Assembly: GCA_050291725.1 (NCBI GenBank) | Contig: JBNKKH010000008.1 | Location: 1 to 26,128, forward strand | Length of the DNA: 26,128 bases | Direction: 5' to 3' | Source: JAAGZL01 sp050291725 | GTDB taxonomy: Bacteria; Pseudomonadota; Gammaproteobacteria; Chromatiales; Chromatiaceae | Shown here: positions 8,763-17,303 of the stretch, in pieces | Numbering within the stretch: position 1 is the first letter of the stretch | Layout: each line of letters starts with the position of its first letter | Notes under the pieces: model-generated | Databases searched by the model: none | Told to the model about the DNA's origin: nothing | Seen by the model: only the letters and a program-made list of their open reading frames with translations | Translations under genes and position numbers: made by a program

Positions 8763-8786
8763 ACCCTACAATACGCTTTATAGGGT
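8763..8786. other. Weak inverted repeat downstream of CitE-like gene B
   Basis: ACCCTA and TAGGGT, 6 bp each, are separated by 12 bases. They lie 22 bases past the stop codon of the minus-strand operon. No T-run follows on the minus strand. It may be a weak terminator for the CoA-module operon or nothing. Confidence 0.25.
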
Positions 8787-8807
8787 AATTTTAATTTTAG
8801 TACAGCT

Positions 8808-9788
8808 TTAAAAAAAAGTCTGTTCAATTTCCAGTTTTAACGGCTGCCCGCTGAAGTGGGCACGCTGAATTAATTCCCAGTAATAGCGGTAGGTTGCACG
8901 ATCATGCAGCTCTCCGGCGTACTGAATTGGCCCCCAATCATTCTCATAGGCCCGGAGCAGGATATTCTGACCGTCATCGATCTCGGAAAAATCTGGCTTC
9001 ATGGCATCTACAATACTTTGTATTTGGGTGGGATATATGCTCCACATGCGCATGAAACCGAACTCATCTCTGGCCCGCTTGGCATCGGCATAGGTCTGAT
9101 AGGGGTTTTTCAGATCCAGGGTTACGTTATGGGCCGGAATAACTCTGTTGGAGATAGCTGCCGCCGTAACCTCAGTCTTGGCCCGCTGCAGCAGCTTGTG
9201 CTCAAACTGCCCGGGGCTACGCATACAGGATGCGGGGATAGCCCCCTGATAACCACTGACGAAATCCATCAGGCCGAAGTCCAGCACCTGAAGCCAGGGT
9301 AGAGTTGCTATCTTCCACACATCTTGCAGAGCGCCGTGGGTCTCGATTAGCACATGAATGGGAATCTCCCGCTCAATGCCGGCCTTGCTGGCACTGGCCT
9401 GGATATACTCAATCATCTCCTTAGCCTGGGAGTAAGTTGAACATTTGGGAATGGTTATGTAGGCCAGTTTCTCACCTGCAGCGGGAACCAGAATATCCAC
9501 ATCCTGCTTCCAATCTTTGTGGGTGTAGTCATGCACCCGTACCCCGGCCATGGAGTGGGGATTGTCCTCACTCAGAACCATATCCACCACCATTTTGGCA
9601 TGGGCCTCTTCCTGGCCGGTCTGAGCACCATCTTCACAGTCACAGGTTATATCAAACACTGGCCCCAGCTTGCGCTGCAACTCGAACGCTTTGGCAATTA
9701 GCTTTTGGCTCCCGGCAAAGTGTTCACAACTGGGGATAATAGGTAGACCTTTGCCCGATTCATAAAGTGCTTGATTGGGGTGCAGCAT
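8808..9788 (-). CDS. CitE-like CoA-ester lyase B (HpcH/HpaI aldolase/citrate lyase family)
   Basis: A 326-residue TIM-barrel lyase of the citrate lyase beta/malyl-CoA lyase group, which cleave or form 3-hydroxyacyl-CoA esters. Expected active-site positions are filled: ITCDCEDGAQ (51-54 CEDG), Arg84 in GVRVHDY, Lys115 in ITIPK, metal-ligand Glu149 in VLIETHGAL and Asp175 in LDFGLMDFVSG. The longer frame would begin 8 codons upstream, but CAGGAG lies just before ATG 9788, so I chose that start. The gene overlaps the 3' end of the hydratase gene by 29 bases, indicating tight coupling. With a mesaconyl-CoA hydratase-like partner, beta-methylmalyl-CoA or malyl-CoA is the favoured substrate, by inference. 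Citramalyl-CoA is an alternative. Confidence 0.85.
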   Translation of the reverse strand: MLHPNQALYESGKGLPIIPSCEHFAGSQKLIAKAFELQRKLGPVFDITCDCEDGAQTGQEEAHAKMVVDMVLSEDNPHSMAGVRVHDYTHKDWKQDVDILVPAAGEKLAYITIPKCSTYSQAKEMIEYIQASASKAGIEREIPIHVLIETHGALQDVWKIATLPWLQVLDFGLMDFVSGYQGAIPASCMRSPGQFEHKLLQRAKTEVTAAAISNRVIPAHNVTLDLKNPYQTYADAKRARDEFGFMRMWSIYPTQIQSIVDAMKPDFSEIDDGQNILLRAYENDWGPIQYAGELHDRATYRYYWELIQRAHFSGQPLKLEIEQTFF

Positions 9789-10854
9789 ATTGTTCTCCTG
9801 AATTATTACCATCTCTTCTGGGGATAATTACGGTGTAATCAAGATCGAGTACCACCTGGGGCAGGTATTTACCATTGCCATCAATATGGGACTCAACCTC
9901 AGTTGGGGTTATGTTCTTTAGGCCTATGCTCTGCAGCCGCAGCAGGCCGATATCTTTGCGTTCATGTTCAATCACATCCTTGATCAGGGTGTAGCAGTAG
10001 ATGGTGTCACCAGCAAAGGTGGGGTTGGCGTGGCTGCCAGAGTTAATGCCGTAGAGCCACATGGCGTTACCCAGGCCATTGAAGGCGATGGAACGACAGA
10101 GGGAGATGATATGGCCGCCATATACCAATCTCTGCTGCATTGGACCCTGCTGCATCATATGGTGATTAAAATGCACCTTGGCGTTGTTCTGATAGAGGTT
10201 GGTGGCCAGGGTATGTTCTGTGCTGTCGATGGTGAACCCTTCTGGATGATCAAGGCGTTCACCCGCAGTGTAATCTTCCCAAAACAGATCACTGCCTGAC
10301 TGTTGCGGATCAATTGGCCCAAGGATGGGTAAGTGAATAGTTTGATCAAATGGCACCGCAGCTAACAGCTCTGGCACCTGGTTTATGCCACTGGTTGCAG
10401 CCGTACGCTTCTTTACCATTACCCAGCGCTTCAGGCTCAGGATTAACTCACCCTGATGGTTATAGCCAACCGAGTGAACGTAGACAATACCGCTTTTGCC
10501 GTTGCTGTTCTCCTTCAAACCAATAATCTCGGAACTGAGAGATATGGTATCCCCCACATAGACCGGGCAGACAAACTGCACTTCGGCATAACCCAGATTG
10601 GCAATAGCATTCAGTGAAATATCGACCACGCTTTTGCCGAAGGTGAGATGAAACATCAGCAAGTCATCTAGCGGGCGCCTTACGTAACCAATATCATTGG
10701 CGAATACATCGCTGGAGTGCAGCGCGTACCTGCTTCCAGTCAAGGCGATGTAGAGAGAGACATCACCATCACTGATGGTTCTGGGCAGAGGATGCACAAT
10801 CTTCTCGCCGATGGAGAAATCTTCAAAAAATCTACCTTGGTCTATTTTTGACAT
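9760..10854 (-). CDS. mch: Mesaconyl-CoA hydratase-like double MaoC/hotdog protein
   Basis: A 364-residue protein with two hotdog-fold MaoC-like halves, about 10-150 and 190-345. Stretches match what I recall of mesaconyl-C1-CoA hydratases: FFEDFSIGEKIVHPLPRTI near the start, DISLNAIANLGYAEVQF (78-94), VYVHSVGYN, LYQNNAKVHFNHH (220-232), LVYGGHIISLCRSIAFNGL (243-261) and VVLDLDYTVIIPRR at the end. These enzymes interconvert mesaconyl-CoA and beta-methylmalyl-CoA in the 3-hydroxypropionate bicycle and ethylmalonyl-CoA pathway. The ATG at 10854 has only GGGACAG as a possible ribosome site, and that sits inside a palindromic repeat. The exact substrate is inferred. A related enoyl-CoA hydratase role is the alternative. 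Confidence 0.85.
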   Translation of the reverse strand: MSKIDQGRFFEDFSIGEKIVHPLPRTISDGDVSLYIALTGSRYALHSSDVFANDIGYVRRPLDDLLMFHLTFGKSVVDISLNAIANLGYAEVQFVCPVYVGDTISLSSEIIGLKENSNGKSGIVYVHSVGYNHQGELILSLKRWVMVKKRTAATSGINQVPELLAAVPFDQTIHLPILGPIDPQQSGSDLFWEDYTAGERLDHPEGFTIDSTEHTLATNLYQNNAKVHFNHHMMQQGPMQQRLVYGGHIISLCRSIAFNGLGNAMWLYGINSGSHANPTFAGDTIYCYTLIKDVIEHERKDIGLLRLQSIGLKNITPTEVESHIDGNGKYLPQVVLDLDYTVIIPRRDGNNSGEQYAAPQSSTL

Positions 10855-10858
10855 TACA

Positions 10859-11041
10859 CTGCTGTCCCGTTAACTGTGAATATACTAGTTGTAACGTTAT
10901 GATTGTTATACGCAAAACAACACAAAGCAATTTGACACACATAGAAACTTAAATTTGCGTCCCTTCTCCCCTTTGGGGACCTCGGTCCCCCCTCACCCCA
11001 ACCCTCTCCCCAGAGGGGAGAGGGAGTTGACGGGACAGCAG
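10859..11041. repeat. 183-bp palindromic element inside the CoA-module operon
   Basis: Terminal inverted repeats of 17 bp, CTGCTGTCCCGTTAACT and AGTTGACGGGACAGCAG on the plus strand, match with one difference. The right half contains the stem CCTCTCCCCAGAGGGGAGAG and a second GC-rich stem around GGGGACCTCGGTCCCC (10975-10990). The left half is AT-rich. It fills almost all of the 198-base gap between the synthetase fusion and the hydratase gene. No gene is evident within it. A 56-bp relative lies at 18528-18583. Confidence 0.75.
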
Positions 11042-11052
11042 TTTTGACACTA

Positions 11053-13572
11053 TTAAAATTTATCCTGTCCCAATTCACGATAACGATCATACAGGGTGAT
11101 CATTCTTTGAGCCCAGGTTATCTGCACTCTATCCACCAACTCATTCTCAAACATTATAACCTCCCTGCCCTCTTTTGCTGCTGCATCGAAAGCATCCAGC
11201 ATGCGCTTGGCCTTCTCTACCTCCTCCTGCTTGGGAGTGAAGATGTCGTTGATGTACTCAATCTGAATTGGATGCACCAGGGCCTTGCCGTCAAACCCAA
11301 GATGAAATGCATCTCGAGTAGATGCCTCACAGGAGAACTCATCCATGATGTCATAGTGGGGGCCATCAATAACACAGATGCCATAGGCGCGCGCCGCTAG
11401 GGAGATGGCGTTCAGGCTATGGATAATGCCTTGAGTACTGCGCTTGATATTCACCTGCATGCAGTTGGATAGATGATTGGAACCCACTACGATGCAGCGT
11501 AGTTTTTTCGAGGCGGCACATATCTCCTGCACATTCAGCACACCCAGTGGGGTGCTTATGTTGATCATAAGTTCGAGATCAGGATTAACCGATTCCAGGA
11601 GCTGTTGCGCCTGATTGAGTTGCTCTGCAGATTCGATATAGGGAAACAGAATAGCGTCTATCTCCAGATCTTGTGCCAGCTGTATATCTTGTTCGATATC
11701 ACTGCTACCTAGAGCGTTAACCCGCAGCACTCTTTCCGAATAGCCGAAGTCGCTGCTTTGGCTAAACTCACTACGTAACAGTTTACGGGCATTTTCCCGC
11801 TGCTCTGGCAGTATCCCCTCAAGATCGAAAATAACCCCGTCCGTCAGCAGACTGCGGCATTTGGTTATATAGCGCGGATTGTAGGCTGGTACATATAGCA
11901 GGGAACGCCGGGCCCGGTAGGACACTGGAGCAACCGTCTCTTTCTTAGCACTGGATTGCTGTAGCTGTTTCAGCAGGTCTTGCCTTAGTACCTTGCCATT
12001 TTTGGTACGGGGAAAACTATCTACCCGATAGATCAGCTTGGGACATTTGTAGCGAGCCAGATTCTTTTGACCATACTCCAGAATATCATTTTCATCCTTC
12101 TCAGTGAGGGGCTCATGCCCGATGACAGCTATCGCCACCAGAGTTTTACTGGCATCTATATTCATGCCTAAGGCTACGCAATCAGCAACCTTGGGATGGG
12201 TCTTCATAACCCGCTCTACCTCATGGGGAGAGACCCTATAGCCGAAGGTGTTGATAATGTCGTCTTTGCGGCCGATGAACCAGATGTAGCCATCATGGTC
12301 GCGCTTGGCATAGTCGCCGGTAAAGAAGTAGCCGTTGCGTTTCGCCTTGCGCGTCTCCTCCTCTAGCTGCCAATACTCCAAGAACAGTCCGGGATCATCC
12401 ATGCTGATGCAGATCATCCCCTCCTCCTCTTCGCCCACCTCTTCCAGGGTTTCTGGATTGAGCAGGGATACCTTATGCCCTGGCTGCACAAAGCCGGCCG
12501 AGCCGGGACGGATGGGATTATAAATAGAGTGAGAGATGTAGTAGGAGATTTCACTCATACCGATTGCTTCGTAGATATCCTGACCAAAGCGCTCCTGCCA
12601 TGCCGTTACCATCTCGCTGGAGAGGTGCTCACCAGCGCTCATGCAGTGACGTAGGCTGGGGGTATCATCTTTACTGGCAGCGGTCTTCTGAATTATCTGA
12701 CGATAGATAGTAGGCACCCCAATAAATATGGTGCAACTATGCTTTTTGATTAGCTCTACCCAGGTACCAGCATCATTCTTGCCCTCGTAGGCAATTACGG
12801 TATGGCCGTGATAGAGCGGATCCATCAGGGCCGAACCCAGAACGTAGGTCCAGTTAAACTTACCGGAGTGCATAATGCGATCGTTCGGTTTGAAGTCGAA
12901 CCAGTATTTGCTGGCTGGCATCCGCCCCAACAGGGAACGATGAGAGTGCAGCACTCCCTTGGGAAAACCGGTGGTGCCTGAGGTGTAGATCAAATAGGCC
13001 GGCTCCCCCGACTTACTATGGTAGGGCTGGTTGATCGGCTCTACCTGTTGCAGCTCATGCTCCAGTGCATAAACCTTAACCCCGCTGGGAATATCCAAGC
13101 CATCGGTATTATCCATGCCGGCAACGATTACATGGCTCAAATTGTTCAGCGTCTCAAGATAGGGAACCAGGTTTTTGTACATGGAAGCGCTAAGCACAAT
13201 CGCCTTGGCCTGAGAGTCTGCTGCCAGATAGCGCACCTCAGATCCACTCAGCAGAGTGGATGTGGGAACAGCAATCACTCCCGCCTTGAGAGCGCCAAAG
13301 AATGTGATGGGATAGGCCAGGGAGTTCTTCATACAGAGCAGTACCCTGTCCCTAACCTCTAGGCCAATGTCCTGCAGTAGAGTTGCAAAGCGATCGGAGC
13401 TGTCTGACAGCTCACTATAGCTAATGCTGTCTGTTCCCAACTCGCTATCTTCAATAATCATTGCCGTGGCGTCTGCCCGGTCACTAGCTAAATGCCGAGA
13501 GGTGCAGGCGCTTCCTATATTGAAGAACTCAGGTATATCGAAGTCCCAGCTTGTCATATCTTTCTGTGCCAT
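11053..13572 (-). CDS. Acyl-CoA synthetase fused to a degenerate CitE-like domain
   Basis: An 839-residue fusion. Residues 1 to about 540 are an adenylate-forming acyl-CoA synthetase with the phosphate loop YTSGTTGFPKG (196-206), AIGMSE (about 336), TGDYA (418), GRKDDIINTFGYRVSPHEVE (434-453) and the acylation Lys in PRTKNGK (527), so it looks active. Residues about 555-830 have the citrate lyase beta fold, from RSLLYVPAYNPRY to GFDGKALVHPIQIEYINDIF. Key sites are altered: DLED is DLEG (Gly586), the metal Glu of (I/V)ETxxG is Ser673 in NISTPLG, and the metal Asp is His700 in GSNHL. Arg617 is kept. The first half should make a CoA ester; the second is probably a non-catalytic CoA-ester binder. 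I chose ATG 13572 because AAGGAG lies 7 bases upstream and the previous stop is 10 bases away. Confidence 0.88.
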   Translation of the reverse strand: MAQKDMTSWDFDIPEFFNIGSACTSRHLASDRADATAMIIEDSELGTDSISYSELSDSSDRFATLLQDIGLEVRDRVLLCMKNSLAYPITFFGALKAGVIAVPTSTLLSGSEVRYLAADSQAKAIVLSASMYKNLVPYLETLNNLSHVIVAGMDNTDGLDIPSGVKVYALEHELQQVEPINQPYHSKSGEPAYLIYTSGTTGFPKGVLHSHRSLLGRMPASKYWFDFKPNDRIMHSGKFNWTYVLGSALMDPLYHGHTVIAYEGKNDAGTWVELIKKHSCTIFIGVPTIYRQIIQKTAASKDDTPSLRHCMSAGEHLSSEMVTAWQERFGQDIYEAIGMSEISYYISHSIYNPIRPGSAGFVQPGHKVSLLNPETLEEVGEEEEGMICISMDDPGLFLEYWQLEEETRKAKRNGYFFTGDYAKRDHDGYIWFIGRKDDIINTFGYRVSPHEVERVMKTHPKVADCVALGMNIDASKTLVAIAVIGHEPLTEKDENDILEYGQKNLARYKCPKLIYRVDSFPRTKNGKVLRQDLLKQLQQSSAKKETVAPVSYRARRSLLYVPAYNPRYITKCRSLLTDGVIFDLEGILPEQRENARKLLRSEFSQSSDFGYSERVLRVNALGSSDIEQDIQLAQDLEIDAILFPYIESAEQLNQAQQLLESVNPDLELMINISTPLGVLNVQEICAASKKLRCIVVGSNHLSNCMQVNIKRSTQGIIHSLNAISLAARAYGICVIDGPHYDIMDEFSCEASTRDAFHLGFDGKALVHPIQIEYINDIFTPKQEEVEKAKRMLDAFDAAAKEGREVIMFENELVDRVQITWAQRMITLYDRYRELGQDKF

Positions 13573-13582
13573 TACTGACTCC

Positions 13583-14704
13583 TTATATGCGACCGTAGGG
13601 CCAGTTCTCACGAATAGTATGCACCGGCAGCATCATCAACACATCCAACGCAAACGAGCGGTACTCTGCAGGTAAAGCGCGCAATGCATAGGCCCGCAGA
13701 ATTGTCTGCAGCGCTTTGCCGAACATGGGCGGGTCCAGCATCTCGCCATTGAAACGAATGGCGCCACCCAGTAGCGCATCGGCATCGATAGCGGCCTTTA
13801 AGATAGCCACGTTATGTTCGATAATCTCGGGCGATGGGGTAAAGGCAACCTTACAGATGTTGATATGGTTGGGATGAATCACCTGTTTTCCGGTAAGTCC
13901 CATGGCGGTTTCGGTACTGGCATGGTCAAACACTACCCGTGAGGCATGGTCTCCATGTAGATCCAACCAGCGGCGAATATCTTTCTGCTCCAGGCAGTTG
14001 TCTGGCATGTTGTACTTGGTCAACATCACCTCAACACCACCAATCACGCCTGCCCCGTTGATGCGGGCCTCTAGTGTCACCATATCGAAATAGGTCTGCA
14101 GCTCGCTAATCCAGTTCTCTGGGGTGATCTTGTAGGCCATAGCCTTGGAGAAGTCGTGAATACCGAACACCACATGTTTCACCGTTGGATACTTCATCAT
14201 ATCGCCAGCAATCTGTAGGGAACGTGGATGCTCAATGATAGGCTGAATGGTCAGATCACTATCTATTGAGACCAGCCAGGAGGAGAGATCCCGAATCTCG
14301 GCATCTCCATACACCTCTCCCGCCTTGGCCAGCATGACCACATCTATATGTTGGTGGATCTGTTTAATCAACTTCAGATCCTCCTCATACTCTGGGGTAC
14401 GGAAGGGGTTTATCCGAATGGCGATCTGATATTCGCGCTGAGGAAATTTTGGCAGCTCCTGCAGCAGCAGCTCCCGACTCATCTCCTTCATGTGGCAACC
14501 ATCTTCCAAATCAAACAGCAGGGTGTGGGCCTTGGTCTGGTAGGCGTGTTTCTGGAGTCGCAGCTTGGCCTGCTCCATGGTCTCATAGCTACTATCAAGG
14601 GGATTGAACTTGATTGGAGGATAATAGATCTGAATCCCCGGCCAATAGCCACCCAAGATAGGGGTTAGATCATCCGTGTTTGAGAGCGTTGAAATATCTA
14701 TCAT
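13583..14704 (-). CDS. CitE-like CoA-ester lyase A, first gene of the CoA module
   Basis: A 373-residue HpcH/HpaI aldolase/citrate lyase beta-family protein. Active-site positions are intact: DLEDGC (65-70), Arg97 in AIRIN, Lys127 in MLAKAGE, metal-ligand Glu158 in PIIEHPRSL, Asp184 in FGIHDFSKAM, and the CoA-side motif GLTGKQVIHPNHINICKVAF (269-288). It differs clearly from lyase B in sequence and in its longer C-terminal tail (about 320-373). It is likely a lyase or thioesterase acting on a malyl-, methylmalyl- or citramalyl-type CoA ester; which one is not decidable here. AGAAGG lies 8 bases before the ATG. It is the promoter-proximal gene of the four-gene operon and ends 10 bases before the synthetase fusion. 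Confidence 0.85.
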   Translation of the reverse strand: MIDISTLSNTDDLTPILGGYWPGIQIYYPPIKFNPLDSSYETMEQAKLRLQKHAYQTKAHTLLFDLEDGCHMKEMSRELLLQELPKFPQREYQIAIRINPFRTPEYEEDLKLIKQIHQHIDVVMLAKAGEVYGDAEIRDLSSWLVSIDSDLTIQPIIEHPRSLQIAGDMMKYPTVKHVVFGIHDFSKAMAYKITPENWISELQTYFDMVTLEARINGAGVIGGVEVMLTKYNMPDNCLEQKDIRRWLDLHGDHASRVVFDHASTETAMGLTGKQVIHPNHINICKVAFTPSPEIIEHNVAILKAAIDADALLGGAIRFNGEMLDPPMFGKALQTILRAYALRALPAEYRSFALDVLMMLPVHTIRENWPYGRI

Positions 14705-14756
14705 CTGAGTAACCTTCTCCTGTTCCTATTGCAATCGAAGCGTCACGAACATGTTT

Positions 14757-14772
14757 TATGATATAAGTCATA
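14757..14772. promoter_or_regulatory. Possible operator in the divergent promoter region
   Basis: TATGATATAAGTCATA is an inverted repeat with 5-bp arms in the 284-base AT-rich gap between the CoA-module operon (-) and the lytic transglycosylase gene (+). It lies 53 bases upstream of the operon's first ATG, a normal place for an operator or promoter. No regulator gene is nearby, so this is tentative. Confidence 0.25.
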
Positions 14773-14988
14773 TACCAATAGTAGACTATTTATTAATTAA
14801 TATTTTCAATATTGCTGGTTAATTTTTACTCAAACCTCCCAAACAAGCGCTAAACCAGTACAATTAGCCCCATTTTTATAGTTAGAATTAAAATTATTCA
14901 CGAATAGAGTTGGAGATTTTGCGCATCTTGCCCCAGGATATCGGGCCGCAGAACTCCATGGAAAAATAATAGACCCTAAGGCAATACA

Positions 14989-16197
14989 ATGAATCGATTT
15001 TTTGCACTATCTATCTCAGGAGCAGCCATGCTCTTGAGCATCGTAACCACGGCTAATGCTGATGGCTGTAATAGTGAGCCATTTTCTAGCTGGATCAACG
15101 GAGTTAAGCAGGAAGCTGCTGCCCAAGGCATATCTCCCAGGTCACTCAGTGCGCTGGACGGTCTAACCTACGACCCGAAAGTGATCGCCATGGATCGCAA
15201 ACAGGGGGTATTTGCCCAGACCTTCCTAAAATTCGCTGGACGCATGGCCAGCAACTACCGGGTAACCCAGGGCAAGAAGTATATGCAGCAATACTCCAAG
15301 CTATTCAAACAGCTGGAGTTTGAGTATGGAGTTCCTGCTGCGGTTATCACTGCATTTTGGGCACTGGAGACCGACTTCGGGGCAAATACCGGCAACTTTG
15401 ACACCTTACGCTCCCTGGCTACCCTGGCCCATGACTGTCGTCGTCCGGAGATGTTCCGTCCACAGCTAATATCTGCCTTAAAGGTGCTGGACTCAGGTTA
15501 TCTGAGCAGAGAGGAGATGAAAGGAGCCTGGGCTGGTGAGCTGGGGCAGACTCAGTTTCTGCCAACAGATTACCTGAAACATGGGGTAGATGCCGATGGT
15601 GATGGTCGAATCAATCTGATCACCAGCAAGCCTGATGTACTTGCCTCCACCGCCAAACATCTGCACCACTACGGCTGGTACGCTGGCGAACCCTGGCTGG
15701 AAGAGGTGATAGTGCCAGCAAATATGGATTGGGAACTGTCCAATCTACAAACCATGCTGCCACGCAGCACCTGGGTACAAATGGGGGTAAAGAAGCGTAA
15801 CGGAACCCTATCTGCCGATAGCTTGGAGGCTTCGCTGCTGCTGCCTATGGGTAAGGATGGCCCTGCCTTCCTGGCCTATCAGAACTTCCGTATCTATACC
15901 GAGTGGAATAAATCCCTGGTCTACGCTACCACCGCCGCATACTTAGCAACCCGCCTGGATGGTGCATCAAAAGTAAGTAGTGGACGCGCAAACGTAGATT
16001 CCCTAACCCTGGAGGAGACCAAGCAGCTGCAGAGGATTCTCCAATCCAACGGCTATGATGTAGGCAAAGTTGATGGAGTGATCGGCGCCAATACCCGCGC
16101 TAGTGTCCGCATGGAACAGAAGAGACTGGGCATGGCGGCTGATGGCTATCCAACCAAACTGCTACTAATTAAGCTTGGAGGCAGCGCTCTTAAATAG
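14989..16197 (+). CDS. MltB-family lytic murein transglycosylase with peptidoglycan-binding domain
   Basis: A 402-residue exported enzyme that cuts the glycan strand of peptidoglycan to leave 1,6-anhydromuramyl ends. Residues 1-24 are a signal peptide ending ANA-DG, with no lipobox, so a soluble periplasmic form is likely. The catalytic domain (about 30-320) carries Glu127 in AFWALETDFGANTG, then GAWAGELGQTQFLPTDYLKH and an EF-hand-like DADGDGRINL loop (201-210), all typical of the MltB/SltB group. Residues about 340-395 are a PG_binding_1 domain (QLQRILQSNGYDVGKVDGVI). Its last 80 bases are duplicated at 17304-17383 as part of a tandem duplication. Confidence 0.92.
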   Translation: MNRFFALSISGAAMLLSIVTTANADGCNSEPFSSWINGVKQEAAAQGISPRSLSALDGLTYDPKVIAMDRKQGVFAQTFLKFAGRMASNYRVTQGKKYMQQYSKLFKQLEFEYGVPAAVITAFWALETDFGANTGNFDTLRSLATLAHDCRRPEMFRPQLISALKVLDSGYLSREEMKGAWAGELGQTQFLPTDYLKHGVDADGDGRINLITSKPDVLASTAKHLHHYGWYAGEPWLEEVIVPANMDWELSNLQTMLPRSTWVQMGVKKRNGTLSADSLEASLLLPMGKDGPAFLAYQNFRIYTEWNKSLVYATTAAYLATRLDGASKVSSGRANVDSLTLEETKQLQRILQSNGYDVGKVDGVIGANTRASVRMEQKRLGMAADGYPTKLLLIKLGGSALK

Positions 16198-16434
16198 CCG
16201 AACCAGTAAAACATTCTTATATACATGGTTTTGCCATTTTTGGTAGCATGTCTATGATATATGGATATGCTGAATATTAGCGGTGTGAACAACCCTAACT
16301 ATCTAATATAAAAATTAGGTCTTACTGTTTTTGTACTTGCATCTATTCAGAGCTGCCCACAATGGAATAGTGGCCGATGTATGGAAACAGCTACCTAATC
16401 TATTGATTGAGTATTTAATTATTATTGGGGATCC

Positions 16435-17220
16435 ATGATGCAGTACAAAATAAACAAAAAGTGGCGTAATGCAGCTTTAGCAGTCGTCTTAAGTTTCTCT
16501 TCAGTCTCGTCAGTTTTCGCATTCACTCTAGACATCAACTTTGTAGCTGGCTCTACTTTCAGTGCAACGCAACAAAATATAATCAACTCTGCGGCTAATT
16601 ATTGGGAGAGTGTAATAACAGGCTATCAGCCTGGTGCCCAGTTTGGAACAGGCATTTCTATCAATGCGGATAACCCAGATATAGATGGCCCTAATGTTGG
16701 CACACTCGGGTCAGCCGGTCCTGATACGATTTATTATGATGCAGGTTACTGGTTTACAAGTACCGGCAGCATAAATCTCGATAGACTTGACGTTGTCGAA
16801 CTTGAGATTGCAGGCAAACTTTATGATGTAGCTTTGCATATGTTAGCTCATATAATAGGTTTCGGCACACTCTGGGACAACAACGGCCTATACATAAATG
16901 ACTCTGGCGAATATACAGGCGCTGCAGCTCTCGCTGCTTACCAAGCAGAGTTCGATGGTTCCGCTACTTTTATCCCAGTTGAGTTATATGGTGGTCCTGG
17001 GACTGCCAATGAACACTGGGATGAATCTATAGACGAACATGAGCTAATGACCGCCCATTTTGACTCCCCAAACTTCATAAGCGATACAACTCTCGCCTCC
17101 TTTATTGACCTTGGCTATACAGTCAACTTAACCGCTGTCCCACTACCTGCGGCTGTTTGGCTATTCGGTTCTGGTCTATTAGGACTTGTTGGCTGGTCAA
17201 AGCGGAAACAAGCTGCCTAA
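16435..17220 (+). CDS. Metzincin-like exported protein, copy 1, catalytic Glu replaced
   Basis: A 261-residue paralogue of the next gene. Residues 1-29 are a signal peptide (SSVSSVFA-F). The zinc-site region reads LHMLAHIIGFGTLW (134-147). His135 and His139 remain, but the glutamate expected in HExxH is Met136 (ATG where copy 2 has GAG, two base changes), so protease activity is unlikely. A later His194 in HWDE and Met205 in ELMTA match the third zinc ligand and Met-turn of leishmanolysin-like enzymes. The tail VPLPAAVWLFGSGLLGLVGW plus SKRK is a VPLPA/PEP-CTERM sorting signal. A loop between HWDE and ELMT is 13 residues shorter than in copy 2. It could be a binder or decoy, or a decaying duplicate. 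Confidence 0.85.
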   Translation: MMQYKINKKWRNAALAVVLSFSSVSSVFAFTLDINFVAGSTFSATQQNIINSAANYWESVITGYQPGAQFGTGISINADNPDIDGPNVGTLGSAGPDTIYYDAGYWFTSTGSINLDRLDVVELEIAGKLYDVALHMLAHIIGFGTLWDNNGLYINDSGEYTGAAALAAYQAEFDGSATFIPVELYGGPGTANEHWDESIDEHELMTAHFDSPNFISDTTLASFIDLGYTVNLTAVPLPAAVWLFGSGLLGLVGWSKRKQAA

Positions 17221-17244
17221 TCAAGATAACACGAGATAAGTAAC

Positions 17245-17280
17245 AAAGCCCAGCCAAGACAACTTGGCTGGGCTTTTCTT
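17245..17280 (+). terminator. Intrinsic terminator after protease copy 1
   Basis: AAGCCCAGCCAAG and CTTGGCTGGGCTT form a perfect 13-bp stem with loop ACAA, followed by TTCTTT. It lies 25 bases past the stop codon. The equivalent hairpin after copy 2 keeps pairing despite base changes in both arms. Confidence 0.9.
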
Positions 17281-17303
17281 TGCCAAAAACATAATTCTGT
17301 AAT

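Larger units (their letters stand above)
16118..17303 (+). repeat. Tandem duplication, unit 1
   Basis: The unit spans the last 80 bases of the transglycosylase gene, its 3' flank, the first protease-like gene and its terminator. The whole is repeated at an offset of 1186 bases. The upstream flank (TGGATATGCTGAATATTAGC and neighbours), the start and the 3' third of the gene are nearly identical between units. The middle of the gene is clearly diverged. Confidence 0.9.

Noticed and set aside
9437..9739. 100-aa plus-strand frame opposite CitE-like lyase B
   Set aside because: Antisense shadow of a conserved gene, with Pro/His/Arg-rich low-complexity translation and no support from a ribosome site.
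16198..16434. Riboswitch or structured RNA upstream of the protease copies
   Set aside because: The region is well kept in both units, but that follows from recent duplication. I found only weak short stems such as CCTAA/TTAGG and no known riboswitch core.
16435..17220. Treating protease copy 1 as a pseudogene
   Set aside because: The frame, signal peptide, sorting tail, upstream region and terminator are all intact. Only the catalytic Glu is changed, so it is listed as a coding gene with a probable loss of activity.
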